Of a DNA stretch of 54,831 bases, positions 24,629 through 32,335 are shown in pieces. Location: positions 1 to 54,831 of the forward strand of contig WRET01000016.1 of NCBI GenBank assembly GCA_009779195.1, written 5' to 3'. Both the position numbers and the translations under genes were made by a program. This DNA comes from Micrococcales bacterium (GTDB taxonomy: Bacteria > Actinomycetota > Actinomycetes > Actinomycetales > Cellulomonadaceae). How positions within the stretch are numbered: position 1 is the first letter of the stretch; every line of letters starts with the position of its first letter. The notes beneath the pieces are model-generated. The model saw only the letters and a program-made list of their open reading frames with translations. It had not been told where the DNA came from and did no database searches.

Positions 24629-25630
24629 GTGATGACACAGCGCCAACAGCACCTGTTGGGGACGCAGCGCTGGCAGTGGCTGGAAGAGGCCCTCCGGCTG
24701 TGGTACGCCGAACCCCTCACCACCGCCGACGGCAGCACGTCCGAACAGATCGCCGCCGCTGAGGAACGGGTCGGGCCGTTGCCCCTGGCTCTGCGCGAGT
24801 GGTTCGAGCTTGTCGGCGCCCGGGTGGGTCCCGCCCTTCCAGAGTCGTCGATTATCCCTGCCACACCAGATGGCGTGTACGCCAACCCCGGCACCCTCCT
24901 CAACCTGTGGTACGACGACCAAGGCGCGTGGCGTGTGTCGTCCCAGCGCCCCCCGGATGGGTGCTGGGACGACGATCCGGTGTGCGACGAAGGGTTCGGT
25001 CTGGAAGACGAAGAACCCTACGCTTCGCTACCGCTGAGCGTGATGTTTCACAGGCTGGTCCTTTCTGAGACGTTGGACGGCGCAGTGCCTCCGGCACCGT
25101 GGTACGAGCGGTCTGGCCCGTTTGGCCAGCTCGGCGAGCAGGTCCATAGCGGGCGCCTGGAAGACGCGGCTGACCGACATGTTCTGGACGCATATCCGGC
25201 ACTGCCCTTCACTGGCCTGCTCCGTGGAGACACGACGACAGTGCTGCAGGACGAGGGCCGCGCGATCCGCTGGATGATCGCCAGCGACGAGGCGTTTGCG
25301 CTGTTCAACAGTTACGTCGACCTGGACCCACCCGGCGGGGAGCAGATCCTCACGCTGCGTGTCACACCCCACACAGCGCCCCCGGCGGACCCGTGTGAGT
25401 ACTGGTCGGACCTCGTCAGGGACGCTCTTGGCACCCTCGGCCGTTCGCGCGTGGGAGAGTTCGGTCCCAGGTGTGTTCTTGACTCCATCAGCACCCACAG
25501 TCCTGATGCCGTCGCGGCGGCCCTGCTCGCGGCCATCCCCGTTGATGCTGATGTCGAGATCACCAGCCGTCCTGCCCGCCTGTCCACGCAAGCGCCCAGC
25601 GTCCTCGCAGTGCGATCTCGACAACTCTGA
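24629..25630 (+). CDS. SUKH/SMI1-KNR4-like protein
   Basis: The protein has 333 residues. The N-terminal segment EQIAAAEERVGPLPLALREWF, followed by a Trp-rich middle (TLLNLWYDDQGAWRVSS), fits the SUKH superfamily seen in toxin-immunity proteins and in regulatory scaffolds. The C-terminal half (after about 190) is not recognised. It has no signal or membrane helix. It stands alone after the HTH/nucleotidyltransferase pair, and two family A repeats follow its stop. The immunity role is only a family-level possibility. Confidence 0.65.
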   Translation: MMTQRQQHLLGTQRWQWLEEALRLWYAEPLTTADGSTSEQIAAAEERVGPLPLALREWFELVGARVGPALPESSIIPATPDGVYANPGTLLNLWYDDQGAWRVSSQRPPDGCWDDDPVCDEGFGLEDEEPYASLPLSVMFHRLVLSETLDGAVPPAPWYERSGPFGQLGEQVHSGRLEDAADRHVLDAYPALPFTGLLRGDTTTVLQDEGRAIRWMIASDEAFALFNSYVDLDPPGGEQILTLRVTPHTAPPADPCEYWSDLVRDALGTLGRSRVGEFGPRCVLDSISTHSPDAVAAALLAAIPVDADVEITSRPARLSTQAPSVLAVRSRQL

Positions 25631-25669
25631 CACCTGGACCGCACAGTCAGGGTCGGCGCGTGGGTCTCC

Positions 25670-25704
25670 AGGACAGTGGGGACGGTTCCCATGTCCGACC
25701 TGAC
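25670..25704 (-). repeat. Family A palindromic repeat, copy 10
   Basis: AGGACA, GGGGACGGTTCC, TGTCC, GACCTGAC. It lies 39 bases past the SUKH-like gene, in opposite orientation to copy 11. Confidence 0.8.
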
Positions 25705-25730
25705 CTACTCCCTGGGCCCGACTGAGCGCC

Positions 25731-25767
25731 TGACCTCGCAAGACATAGGAACCGTCCCCACTGTCTT
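25731..25767 (+). repeat. Family A palindromic repeat, copy 11
   Basis: TGACCTCGC, AAGACA, GGAACCGTCCCC, TGTCTT. It is one of the best matches to the consensus and lies directly before the first promoter of the Hsp70-slice family. Confidence 0.85.
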
Positions 25768-25783
25768 TCAGAGAAGGCGGGCT

Positions 25784-25826
25784 ATTCGGGCAACAGCGGG
25801 CAAAACGTCTCGGTAGGATCGGCCTT
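25784..25826 (+). promoter_or_regulatory. Leaderless promoter of Hsp70-slice gene 1
   Basis: The block GGCAAAACGTCTCGGTAGGA is shared with 27598-27637 and 29341-29382. TAGGAT stands 7 bases before the GTG start, and there is no ribosome site. Confidence 0.6.
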
Positions 25827-27359
25827 GTGACTGCGCCGCATGGCAGTGCCGACAGTTCGCCGCCGTGGGGGACCCCTGGGCCGGGCGACGAGGTGGACCT
25901 GATCGTCAATTTCCTGCTCACCCAGGTGAAGAGATGCCACCACGTGGACCTGTCGGAGAACCAGGCCGTGCGGATGCGGCTGCGCGAGGCCGCGGAGAAG
26001 GCGAAGGACGAGCTGTCGTCGGCGCCGGTTGCCTGTATCCGCGTGCCTTTCCTGGAGACGGGTGCCGACGGCCCGATCCACCTGGACACCACACTCACCG
26101 AGACCGAGTTCCGCCAGATCACGGGGAAACCGCCCGGACCACGGCAACCACCTGGGCCGCGCGACGCGGCCGAGCCCCCCCAACCGGGCCTGAGCCTTCA
26201 ACCCTCCCCGCGGACCACGTCGCCCCCAACCCGGACCAACGTCGTCGCAGCACTCGTCGTCGTGCTTCTGGCGGGCGGGGCGACCGCTGGGATCGCGTGG
26301 GGCTTGTCGTCGTTGACGTCATCTTCCACGTCCTCGTCCACGTCCTCGTCCACGGCGGGGCAAGGCACCTCCCCGAAACCGGGCAGTTGCGTATCCGCTG
26401 TCGAGTGCGCCCCGCAGGTTGTGGCCGACCTTGTCGAGGCGGTGGGAGGAACCCAGTTCCTCAGCGTCTACCTGAGCAGCAGCTTTGCATCGGCGGAGGC
26501 ACCGAGCGCTCCAGGTGCGACCACGGTCGAAAGCTTCACCTGGTACGCCGGCTATGTCGAGCATGACGGTCCCTTAGCCAACCAACCAAGGCCCCAGGCT
26601 TTGCGTGACGAGCTGTTCGACGTCACGACGGTGGACTGGGCCTCGATCGAAACGCTCGTCGCGCAGGTGCCCCAACTTGGCGGTGCCACCGCTGCAGACC
26701 TGGGCGTCTCGATCATCGTGAGCCGCTCATCCCACGGATATGCAGAGGTCAGGCTCTGGGACATGGACAGCGACACCTGGGCCACTGCGGACGCCTCTGG
26801 CCGGATCGTGAATATGCACGGCGGTGCCCCAGGGTCACCAGCAGACACCTGGCGGGTAGCGGGTTTCTACGCTCTTGTTCCCGAGGTGGTCGACGAGCTC
26901 GTTGCTGCGGCTGCAAGCACGCAGTTCGTCGGGCTCGACTTCTCCTGGTCCGGCGCGCATGCGGACGTCCAGCTCGTTCCAGACGCGGACACCTACTACC
27001 TGTTCACGTGGAGCGACGGGGTTGTCAGGCGCGATTCGTTGAACCTCTCGATCCGCCCGGACACCTTGTTCGACGTCACGGCGGTGGACTGGACAGTGGC
27101 CGAAAAGCTCGCTGCCCAGATGCCGACGCTGACCCGGGCACCTTCCGACGTGAAGTACGGCATCGAGGAACTCACACTTGAGGTCCGGCGCCCCAAGTCC
27201 GACCAAGAACGAAGGGCCTCAACTGAGGCCGTGTTCGTCTTCACAGCAGAATCCGACGGCACCGCAACCACCATCGTCACCGACGCCACCGGCAAGATCG
27301 TGTGGATGGAAGGCGGCGCCCCCGGCTCCCCAGCAGCCAAGTGGGCAGCCGACCACTGA
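25827..27359 (+). CDS. Hsp70-slice membrane protein, paralogue 1
   Basis: The protein has 510 residues. Residues 20-100 match subdomain IIB of the Hsp70 (DnaK) nucleotide-binding domain: DLIVNFLLTQVKR, then MRLREAAEKAKDELSS, then PFLETGADGPIHLDTTLT and EFRQITG. The rest of Hsp70, with its ATP-binding loops, is absent. A Pro-rich linker (101-137), one membrane helix (about 138-160) and a Ser/Thr stalk follow. Then come CVSAVEC and two copies of a domain of about 150 residues. Each copy contains LFDVT-x-VDW, AQ-x-P-x-L and (S/T)GKIVxMxGGAPGSPA. The N-terminus should face the cytoplasm. It is the first of three tandem paralogues. The role is unknown. Confidence 0.85.
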   Translation: MTAPHGSADSSPPWGTPGPGDEVDLIVNFLLTQVKRCHHVDLSENQAVRMRLREAAEKAKDELSSAPVACIRVPFLETGADGPIHLDTTLTETEFRQITGKPPGPRQPPGPRDAAEPPQPGLSLQPSPRTTSPPTRTNVVAALVVVLLAGGATAGIAWGLSSLTSSSTSSSTSSSTAGQGTSPKPGSCVSAVECAPQVVADLVEAVGGTQFLSVYLSSSFASAEAPSAPGATTVESFTWYAGYVEHDGPLANQPRPQALRDELFDVTTVDWASIETLVAQVPQLGGATAADLGVSIIVSRSSHGYAEVRLWDMDSDTWATADASGRIVNMHGGAPGSPADTWRVAGFYALVPEVVDELVAAAASTQFVGLDFSWSGAHADVQLVPDADTYYLFTWSDGVVRRDSLNLSIRPDTLFDVTAVDWTVAEKLAAQMPTLTRAPSDVKYGIEELTLEVRRPKSDQERRASTEAVFVFTAESDGTATTIVTDATGKIVWMEGGAPGSPAAKWAADH

Positions 27360-27387
27360 GACGCCCGGCCAACAACCCCTCGGACAC

Positions 27388-27560
27388 CCGGATCTGGCCC
27401 GGGTGGGCGCGCACAGAGGCAAGGCATCCACGCGAAGGCAAGGGATTGAAGACTTGCTTCTGCGTGGACGCCTTGCCTTCGCGGGGACGAAGAGACGTGA
27501 CGAGGTTCGGACAGGTCAGGCCCGTCGCGGCTGTGTGCTGGTGGCCGTGCAGCCGGGCGT
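27388..27560. pseudogene. Degraded PIN-gene flank, with nested hairpin
   Basis: The segment CCCGGATCTGGCCCGGGTGG through AAGGCATCC repeats the 3' flank of the PIN remnant at 23118-23163. GTGCTGGTGGCCGTGCAG also recurs near 27537 and 23308. Inside, 27419-27483 holds two overlapping hairpins (GCAAGGCATCCACGC / GCGTGGACGCCTTGC and CGCGAAGGCAAGG / CCTTGCCTTCGCG). No coding frame survives in 27360-27637. Confidence 0.5.
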
Positions 27561-27597
27561 CGCACCTCGATCGGACTGGTCGGCAAGGCAGGCAATC

Positions 27598-27637
27598 TGG
27601 ACAACGGCGGGCAAAACGTCTCGGTAGGATCGGCCTT
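27598..27637 (+). promoter_or_regulatory. Leaderless promoter of Hsp70-slice gene 2
   Basis: The same CGGGCAAAACGTCTCGGTAG block as before gene 1, with TAGGAT at 27625-27630 and 7 bases to GTG 27638. The -35 side has diverged. Confidence 0.6.
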
Positions 27638-29182
27638 GTGACTGCGCCGTATGGCAGTGCCGACGGTTCCCCGCCGTGGGGCACCCCTGGGCCCGACGAC
27701 GACGACGTGGACCTGATCGTCGACTTTCTGCTTGCTCAGGTGAAAAGACGCCACCGGGTGGACCTGTCGGAGAACCAGATCGTGCACCTGCGGCTGCGCG
27801 AGGCCGCGGAGAAGGCGAAAGCCGAGCTGTCGTCGGCTCCGACCGCACCTCTCCGCGTGCTCTTCCTGGAGATGGGCATCGACGGCCCGATCCACCTGAG
27901 CACCACACTCACTGCGGCCAAGTTCCACAAGATCACGGGGAAACCACCTGGGCGCCGGGAACCGCCTGGGCCAAGCGACGCGGTGGAGCCCCCCAAGCCG
28001 AGCCCGGACCAGACCTCACCGGTTCGACCAACCCCCACGCTCGTGAGTCAGGCTCGCCGACGGCCGACCAAGGCCTCCCCGCGGCCTGCTGCGGCGTCGC
28101 GCCCAGCGCATTCCAGCACGTCACCGTCGCGTATCGTCGCAGCGCTCGTCACAGTGCTCCTGGTGTGCGTGGGAGCGGGGATCTGGCGGGACTTGTCCCG
28201 ATCCTCGAAGCAGGCGGACGGCTGCGTGACCGCTGTCGACTGCGCGTCGCAGGTGGTGGCTGACTTTGTCGAGGCGGTGGAAGGGACCCAGTTCCTCGAG
28301 GTCTACCTGGGCAGTCAAGGCCATGCTAAGGCGGCGGCAACGAGCGCTTCAGGGGCGACCACGGTCGAATCCCTCACCTGGATGGACGGTGACGTTGCGC
28401 GTGTCGGTAGCGCCGCCGACCAACCCGAGGATCTGCGTAACACGCTGTTCGACGTCACGGCGGTGGACTGGGCTTCGGTCGAAAAGCTCATTGCGCAGAT
28501 GCCCCAGCTCGCCGGTTTCGTCGAAGAGGACCAGCACGCCTCGGTCACTGTGAGCCGCTCACGCTTTGGAGACGTGGGGATCTCGCTCAAATACTGCGGG
28601 GCTCACGTCATTGCTGACCCCTCTGGTCGGATCGTGAGGATGACCGGCTTTGACCGGGGATCACCAGCAGCCACCTGGGAGGTAGCGGGTTTCTACGCTT
28701 TCGTTCCTCAAGTGGTCGACGACTTCGTCACGACGGCCGGAAGCACCCAGTTCGTCGACTTCCGTTTCATCTCCTACTACGCCCAGGCGACGGCCCAGAC
28801 CGGCCCGGGCACGGGGGACGAGCTCAGCTGGGACGATGGGGTCGTCAACCCCTCGTTCACAGGGCTCCTGGTCGACCAGGATGCCTTGTTCGACGTCACG
28901 ACGGTGGACTGGACGGTGGCCGGAAAGCTTGCCGCCCAGATTCCAACGCTGACCCTGGCGCCGTCCGACACAGAGCGCGGCATCAAGGACCTCACACTGA
29001 GGGTCCACCGCCCCACGTCGGACCAAGAACGAAGGGCCACAACCGAGGTGGTGTTCGTCTTCACCGCGAAATCTGACGACACCGCAACCACCATCGTCGC
29101 CGACGCCACCGGCAAGGTCGTGTGGATGAACGGCGGCACCCCCGGCTCACCCGCATCCACGTGGGCAGCCGACCACCCCTGA
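27638..29182 (+). CDS. Hsp70-slice membrane protein, paralogue 2
   Basis: The protein has 514 residues from GTG 27638. The start is set by homology to paralogues 1 and 3 (MTAPYGSADGSPPWGTPGP) and by the conserved promoter; the open frame extends further upstream. The Hsp70 IIB slice is intact (LRLREAAEKAKAELSS, GPIHLSTTLT). The Pro/Arg-rich linker is longer and different (RRRPTKASPRPAAASRP) than in the others. A membrane helix (IVAALVTVLLVCVGAGIW), a CVTAVDC pair and the two outer repeats follow. The first outer repeat is the more diverged copy. Confidence 0.83.
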   Translation: MTAPYGSADGSPPWGTPGPDDDDVDLIVDFLLAQVKRRHRVDLSENQIVHLRLREAAEKAKAELSSAPTAPLRVLFLEMGIDGPIHLSTTLTAAKFHKITGKPPGRREPPGPSDAVEPPKPSPDQTSPVRPTPTLVSQARRRPTKASPRPAAASRPAHSSTSPSRIVAALVTVLLVCVGAGIWRDLSRSSKQADGCVTAVDCASQVVADFVEAVEGTQFLEVYLGSQGHAKAAATSASGATTVESLTWMDGDVARVGSAADQPEDLRNTLFDVTAVDWASVEKLIAQMPQLAGFVEEDQHASVTVSRSRFGDVGISLKYCGAHVIADPSGRIVRMTGFDRGSPAATWEVAGFYAFVPQVVDDFVTTAGSTQFVDFRFISYYAQATAQTGPGTGDELSWDDGVVNPSFTGLLVDQDALFDVTTVDWTVAGKLAAQIPTLTLAPSDTERGIKDLTLRVHRPTSDQERRATTEVVFVFTAKSDDTATTIVADATGKVVWMNGGTPGSPASTWAADHP

Positions 29183-29191
29183 GCCGCCCAC

Positions 29192-29292
29192 CCCACCCAC
29201 TACCCCACCTGCTGCTCACCGCCGACCCCGGCACCGTCGACCGTGACGCCATCGGCCAGACCTGCGTCCACGACCGGCTGCCGGACAGCTGA
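29192..29292 (+). pseudogene. Remnant of the ATPase 3' end
   Basis: LLLTADPGTVDRDAIGQTCV and HDRLPDS end at a TGA, matching LLLTADLGTVDHDGIRQTCV near the C-terminus of the ATPase at 14242-15474. One base is missing before this stretch. Only about 33 codons remain. Confidence 0.75.
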
Positions 29293-29340
29293 AGCCCACG
29301 CGTCCAGACACCTCGACGGACCGGTCGAGAAGGCGAGCCA

Positions 29341-29382
29341 TTCGGGCAACAGCGGGCAAAACGTCTCGGTAGGATCGGCTTT
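29341..29382 (+). promoter_or_regulatory. Leaderless promoter of Hsp70-slice gene 3
   Basis: GGGCAACAGCGGGCAAAACG and TAGGAT (29370-29375) stand 7 bases before GTG 29383, nearly identical to the gene 1 promoter. Confidence 0.6.
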
Positions 29383-30915
29383 GTGACTGCGCCGTATGGC
29401 AGTGCCGACAGTTCGCCGCCGTGGGGCACCCCCGGACCGGGCGACGATGTGGACCTGATCGTCGACTTCCTGCTCACCCGGGTGAAGAGACGCCACCACG
29501 TGGACCTGTCAGCGAACCAGATCGTGCACCTGCGGCTGCGCGAAGCCGCGGAGAAGGCGAAAAGCGAGCTGTCGTCGGCTCCGATCGCCTGTATCCGCGT
29601 GCCGCTCCTGGAGATGGGCACCGACGGCCCGATCCACCTGGACACCACACTCACCGAGACCGAGTTCCGCCAGATCACGGGCAAACCACCCGGGCCACGG
29701 CAACCACCTGGGCCGCGCGACGCGGAGGAGCCGCCCCAACCGGGCCTTCAACCCTCCCCGCGGACCACGTCGCCCCCAACCCGGACCAACGTCGTCGCAG
29801 CACTCGTCGTCGTGCTTCTAGCGGGCGGGGCGACTGGGATCGCGTGGGGCTTGTCGTGGGGCTTGTCGTCGTTGACGTCGTCATCCACAACGGGGCAGGC
29901 CACCGCGCGCCCGGACCGCTGCGTGTCCGCTGTCGAGTGCACCCCGCAGGTGGTGGCCGACCTCGTCGAGGTCGTCGGAGGAACCCAGTTCGTCGAGGTC
30001 CACCTGGCCAGCGACGGCGATGCATCGGCGAAGGCCCCGAGCGCTCCAGGTGCGACCACGGTCGAACGCTTCACCTGGAGCGCTGGCCATGTCGAGCGTG
30101 CCGGTCCTCTTGACGAGCAGCCACGTCCCCAGGCTCTGCGCGACAAACTGTTCGACGTCGCGACGGTGGACTGGGCCTCGATCGAAACGCTCGTCGCGCA
30201 GGTGCCCCAACTCGGCGGTGCCGTCGTTGTCGACCGTGGCGTCTCGGTCACCGTGAGCCGCTCATCCCACGCAGACGTCGCGGAGGTCTCGCTCTGGGGC
30301 ATGGACAGCGGCGCCTACGTCACTGCTGACTTCTCTGGCCGGATCGTGAATATGTACGGCGGTGCCCCCGGGTCACCAGCAGCCACCTGGAAGGTAGCGG
30401 GTTTCTACGCCTTCGTTCCTCAGGTGGTCGACGATTTCGCCGCGTCGACCGGAAGCACGCAGTTCCTCTATCTCAGTTTCGTCTCGTCCTACGCCTATGC
30501 GGAGGTCCAGACCACTCCAGGCGCGAAAACATGGGAAAGATTCGAATGGAACGATGGGGTCGTCCAGAGCTCAGCCTTCATTGACGCTTCGGCCATGCAG
30601 GACCCCTTGTCCGACATCTTGTTCGACGTCACCGCGGTGGACTGGACGGTGGCCGGAAGACTTGCCGCCCAGATGCCAACCATGACCCTGGCGCCTTCCG
30701 ACGTGGAGTACGGCATCGAGAAACTCACACTTGAGGTCCGGCGCCCCAAGTCGGACCAAGAACGAAGGGCCACAACCGAGGTGGTGTTCGTCTTCGAAGC
30801 CGAATCTGACAGCACCGCAACCACCATCGTCACCGACGCGACCGGCAAGATCGTGTGGATGGAAGGCGGCGCCCCAGGCTCACCAGCAGCCAAGTGGGCA
30901 GCCGACCACCCCTGA
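29383..30915 (+). CDS. Hsp70-slice membrane protein, paralogue 3
   Basis: The protein has 510 residues from GTG 29383. It is closest to paralogue 1: the Hsp70 slice (LRLREAAEKAKSELSS, PLLEMGTDGPIHLDTT), the linker (SPRTTSPPTRTNVVAALVVV) and the outer domains agree over long stretches. A CVSAVEC pair and two GGAPGSPAA-ended outer repeats are present. The second repeat carries a 10-residue insertion near FIDASAMQDPLS. All three genes keep the same slice boundaries, so selection rather than decay probably maintains the truncated Hsp70 segment. Confidence 0.85.
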   Translation: MTAPYGSADSSPPWGTPGPGDDVDLIVDFLLTRVKRRHHVDLSANQIVHLRLREAAEKAKSELSSAPIACIRVPLLEMGTDGPIHLDTTLTETEFRQITGKPPGPRQPPGPRDAEEPPQPGLQPSPRTTSPPTRTNVVAALVVVLLAGGATGIAWGLSWGLSSLTSSSTTGQATARPDRCVSAVECTPQVVADLVEVVGGTQFVEVHLASDGDASAKAPSAPGATTVERFTWSAGHVERAGPLDEQPRPQALRDKLFDVATVDWASIETLVAQVPQLGGAVVVDRGVSVTVSRSSHADVAEVSLWGMDSGAYVTADFSGRIVNMYGGAPGSPAATWKVAGFYAFVPQVVDDFAASTGSTQFLYLSFVSSYAYAEVQTTPGAKTWERFEWNDGVVQSSAFIDASAMQDPLSDILFDVTAVDWTVAGRLAAQMPTMTLAPSDVEYGIEKLTLEVRRPKSDQERRATTEVVFVFEAESDSTATTIVTDATGKIVWMEGGAPGSPAAKWAADHP

Positions 30916-31215
30916 ACCGACCCACCAACCACATCCTCGGACGCACCAGACAGAAGTTACGGACAGCATCCCTCGTCCCCGCCTGACGAGAGCACAGGCC
31001 CTCTGACGACCTCGTCCGTCTTGGTCGAGGTCATGGCTGCGCCGAGCATCGGTCCGCGTCCGGTGCCGTGGGACAGGTGCCCAGGACCCGAGCCCGCCAA
31101 CGTTGCACGAGACCAAGACCAGGGGCGGCTCGGCGCCCTGAGGCGTCATCGACGAGCGCGCCAACGACCCGACCCGCCAAGGCGGCGCACCCTGACCCGC
31201 AGGACAGTGGGACCC
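30916..31215. other. Gene-free stretch after the triplet
   Basis: No coding frame is supported. TGACGACCTCGTCCGTCTTG near 30999 resembles the left arm of the palindrome at 31916-31983, so this may be an eroded copy of that region. Confidence 0.3.
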
Positions 31216-31253
31216 AGGACAGTGGGGACGGTTCCTATGTCCTGCAAGGTCCG
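31216..31253 (-). repeat. Family A palindromic repeat, copy 12
   Basis: AGGACA, GGGGACGGTTCC, TGTCCTGC, AAGGTC. An extra partial AGGACAGTGGG lies at 31201-31211. Confidence 0.8.
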
Positions 31254-31310
31254 ACGCCCGGTCCAGCCCAGTGCGCAGATGTGTCGGTGGCCGATGATGC
31301 CGGTCTTAGG

Positions 31311-31507
31311 TGTCAAGCCAGTCGTAGACGCAGGCCTGGCGGATGCCGACGGTGCCGAGGTCGACGGTGAGCACCAGGCGGGGCCAGTGGGCGGAGACGG
31401 TTTTGGGGGTGGCGAACTCGCGGCCCAGGACGTGTAGGTCGACGACGGTGTGGGACCTGGATGTAGACCAGGCTGCGGTCGGCGGGGTCTTATGCGATGA
31501 AGTCGAC
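31311..31507 (-). pseudogene. Second remnant of the ATPase 3' end
   Basis: On the minus strand HVLGREFATPKTVSAHWPRL and VLTVDLGTVGIRQACVYDWL match the last about 60 residues of the ATPase at 14242-15474. One GATCAC-type segment is missing and the upstream frame is shifted. It lies between family A copies 12 and 13. Confidence 0.8.
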
Positions 31508-31522
31508 CTCGACGGGGTCGCA

Positions 31523-31557
31523 GACCCCGCAGGACATAGGAACTGTCCCCACTGTCC
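31523..31557 (+). repeat. Family A palindromic repeat, copy 13
   Basis: GACCCCGC, AGGACA, GGAACTGTCCCC, TGTCCT. It is the rightmost copy; none is seen in 32-54.8 kb. Confidence 0.75.
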
Positions 31558-31613
31558 TCGCAGCCCCCCGCCCAGACCCACCGCGCGACGATCACGACCT
31601 GCGTCGTCATCAC

Positions 31614-31715
31614 GTTCTTCGCCTTCACCCTTTCGTGATGGGCCGCTCGCCGCGGTGCGAACAAGAACACGTGGTGCGAACCAATAGGTTCGCACCACGC
31701 AATCTTGTTCGCACC
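31614..31715 (+). repeat. Family C repeat, copy 2, with 29-bp inverted arms
   Basis: Arms at 31654-31682 and 31687-31715 begin GGTGCGAACAAGA and end GTGGTGCGAACC. The same leader TTCGCCTTCACCCTTTCGTG precedes them as at 14098. Again it is close to an ATPase 3' end, here a remnant. Confidence 0.8.
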
Positions 31716-31915
31716 GGGCCTGGGCCTGGTGGACCATGCCGGTCACGGTGCGTGACGGTCGCAAAACGCAGGATGACCTCGGCGACGACCTGGGCTTCGG
31801 CGGCAGTCGGCGACGACGTCGGCGACGGTGGCGACCGATGAGCTGCCAGGCGTTCGACAGTCCGAGGAGCGCCCAAGCAGCCTCGTCCTCGCCCCACAAG
31901 CGCACAGCTGTCTGA

Positions 31916-31983
31916 CGATCTCGTTCAGTTTGGTCGAAACCGTTCACAATGGTGAACGCCCTCGACCACACTGAACGAGATCG
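31916..31983. repeat. Near-perfect palindrome with nested arms
   Basis: Outer arms of 22 bases (CGATCTCGTTCAGT... / ...ACTGAACGAGATCG) have one mismatch. Inner arms GTTCAC/GTGAAC flank AATG. Total span is 68 bases. The segments 31716-31915 and 31984-32081 hold no supported gene. Confidence 0.75.
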
Positions 31984-32081
31984 TGCCGCGCCGAGCAATC
32001 AGTCCGCGCCCCAGCCGATGTCCGGCACAGCCGGACGAGGCGTCCCAAGACCTCCCCCCTCTGGTCGAGACGCCTGTACGA

Positions 32082-32182
32082 GCGGGCCGGGGTGTCTTGC
32101 CGCCGCGCTGGCACCGGGCCTGGCGGGAAGGCCGGCGAATGCCGGCCGGGGGACTGCGTGGCGGCAAGACACCCCGGCCCGC
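32082..32182. repeat. 101-bp element with perfect 23-bp terminal inverted repeats
   Basis: The left arm 32082-32104 (GCGGGCCGGGGTGTCTTGCC...) and right arm 32160-32182 are exact complements. GCCGGC-GAAT-GCCGGC sits in the centre. The layout is like a tiny non-autonomous element or a strong cruciform. It lies about 150 bases before gcvH. Confidence 0.75.
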
Positions 32183-32300
32183 GGACCCAACCCAGCCACC
32201 CCAACCCAACCCACACCACCCCCGCGGACCAACCCAACACCCCCATCACCCCAACCCGACCCACCGACCCAACCCACCCCCCGCCACACACCCCCTCCGG

Positions 32301-32306
32301 TATCGT
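32301..32306 (+). promoter_or_regulatory. Putative -10 box of gcvH
   Basis: TATCGT lies 29 bases before GTG 32336, with AAAGGAGAG as ribosome site. It follows an unusual C/A-rich run of about 120 bases. Confidence 0.4.
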
Positions 32307-32335
32307 CACCCTAACCCTGCGCAAAGGAGAGACCA

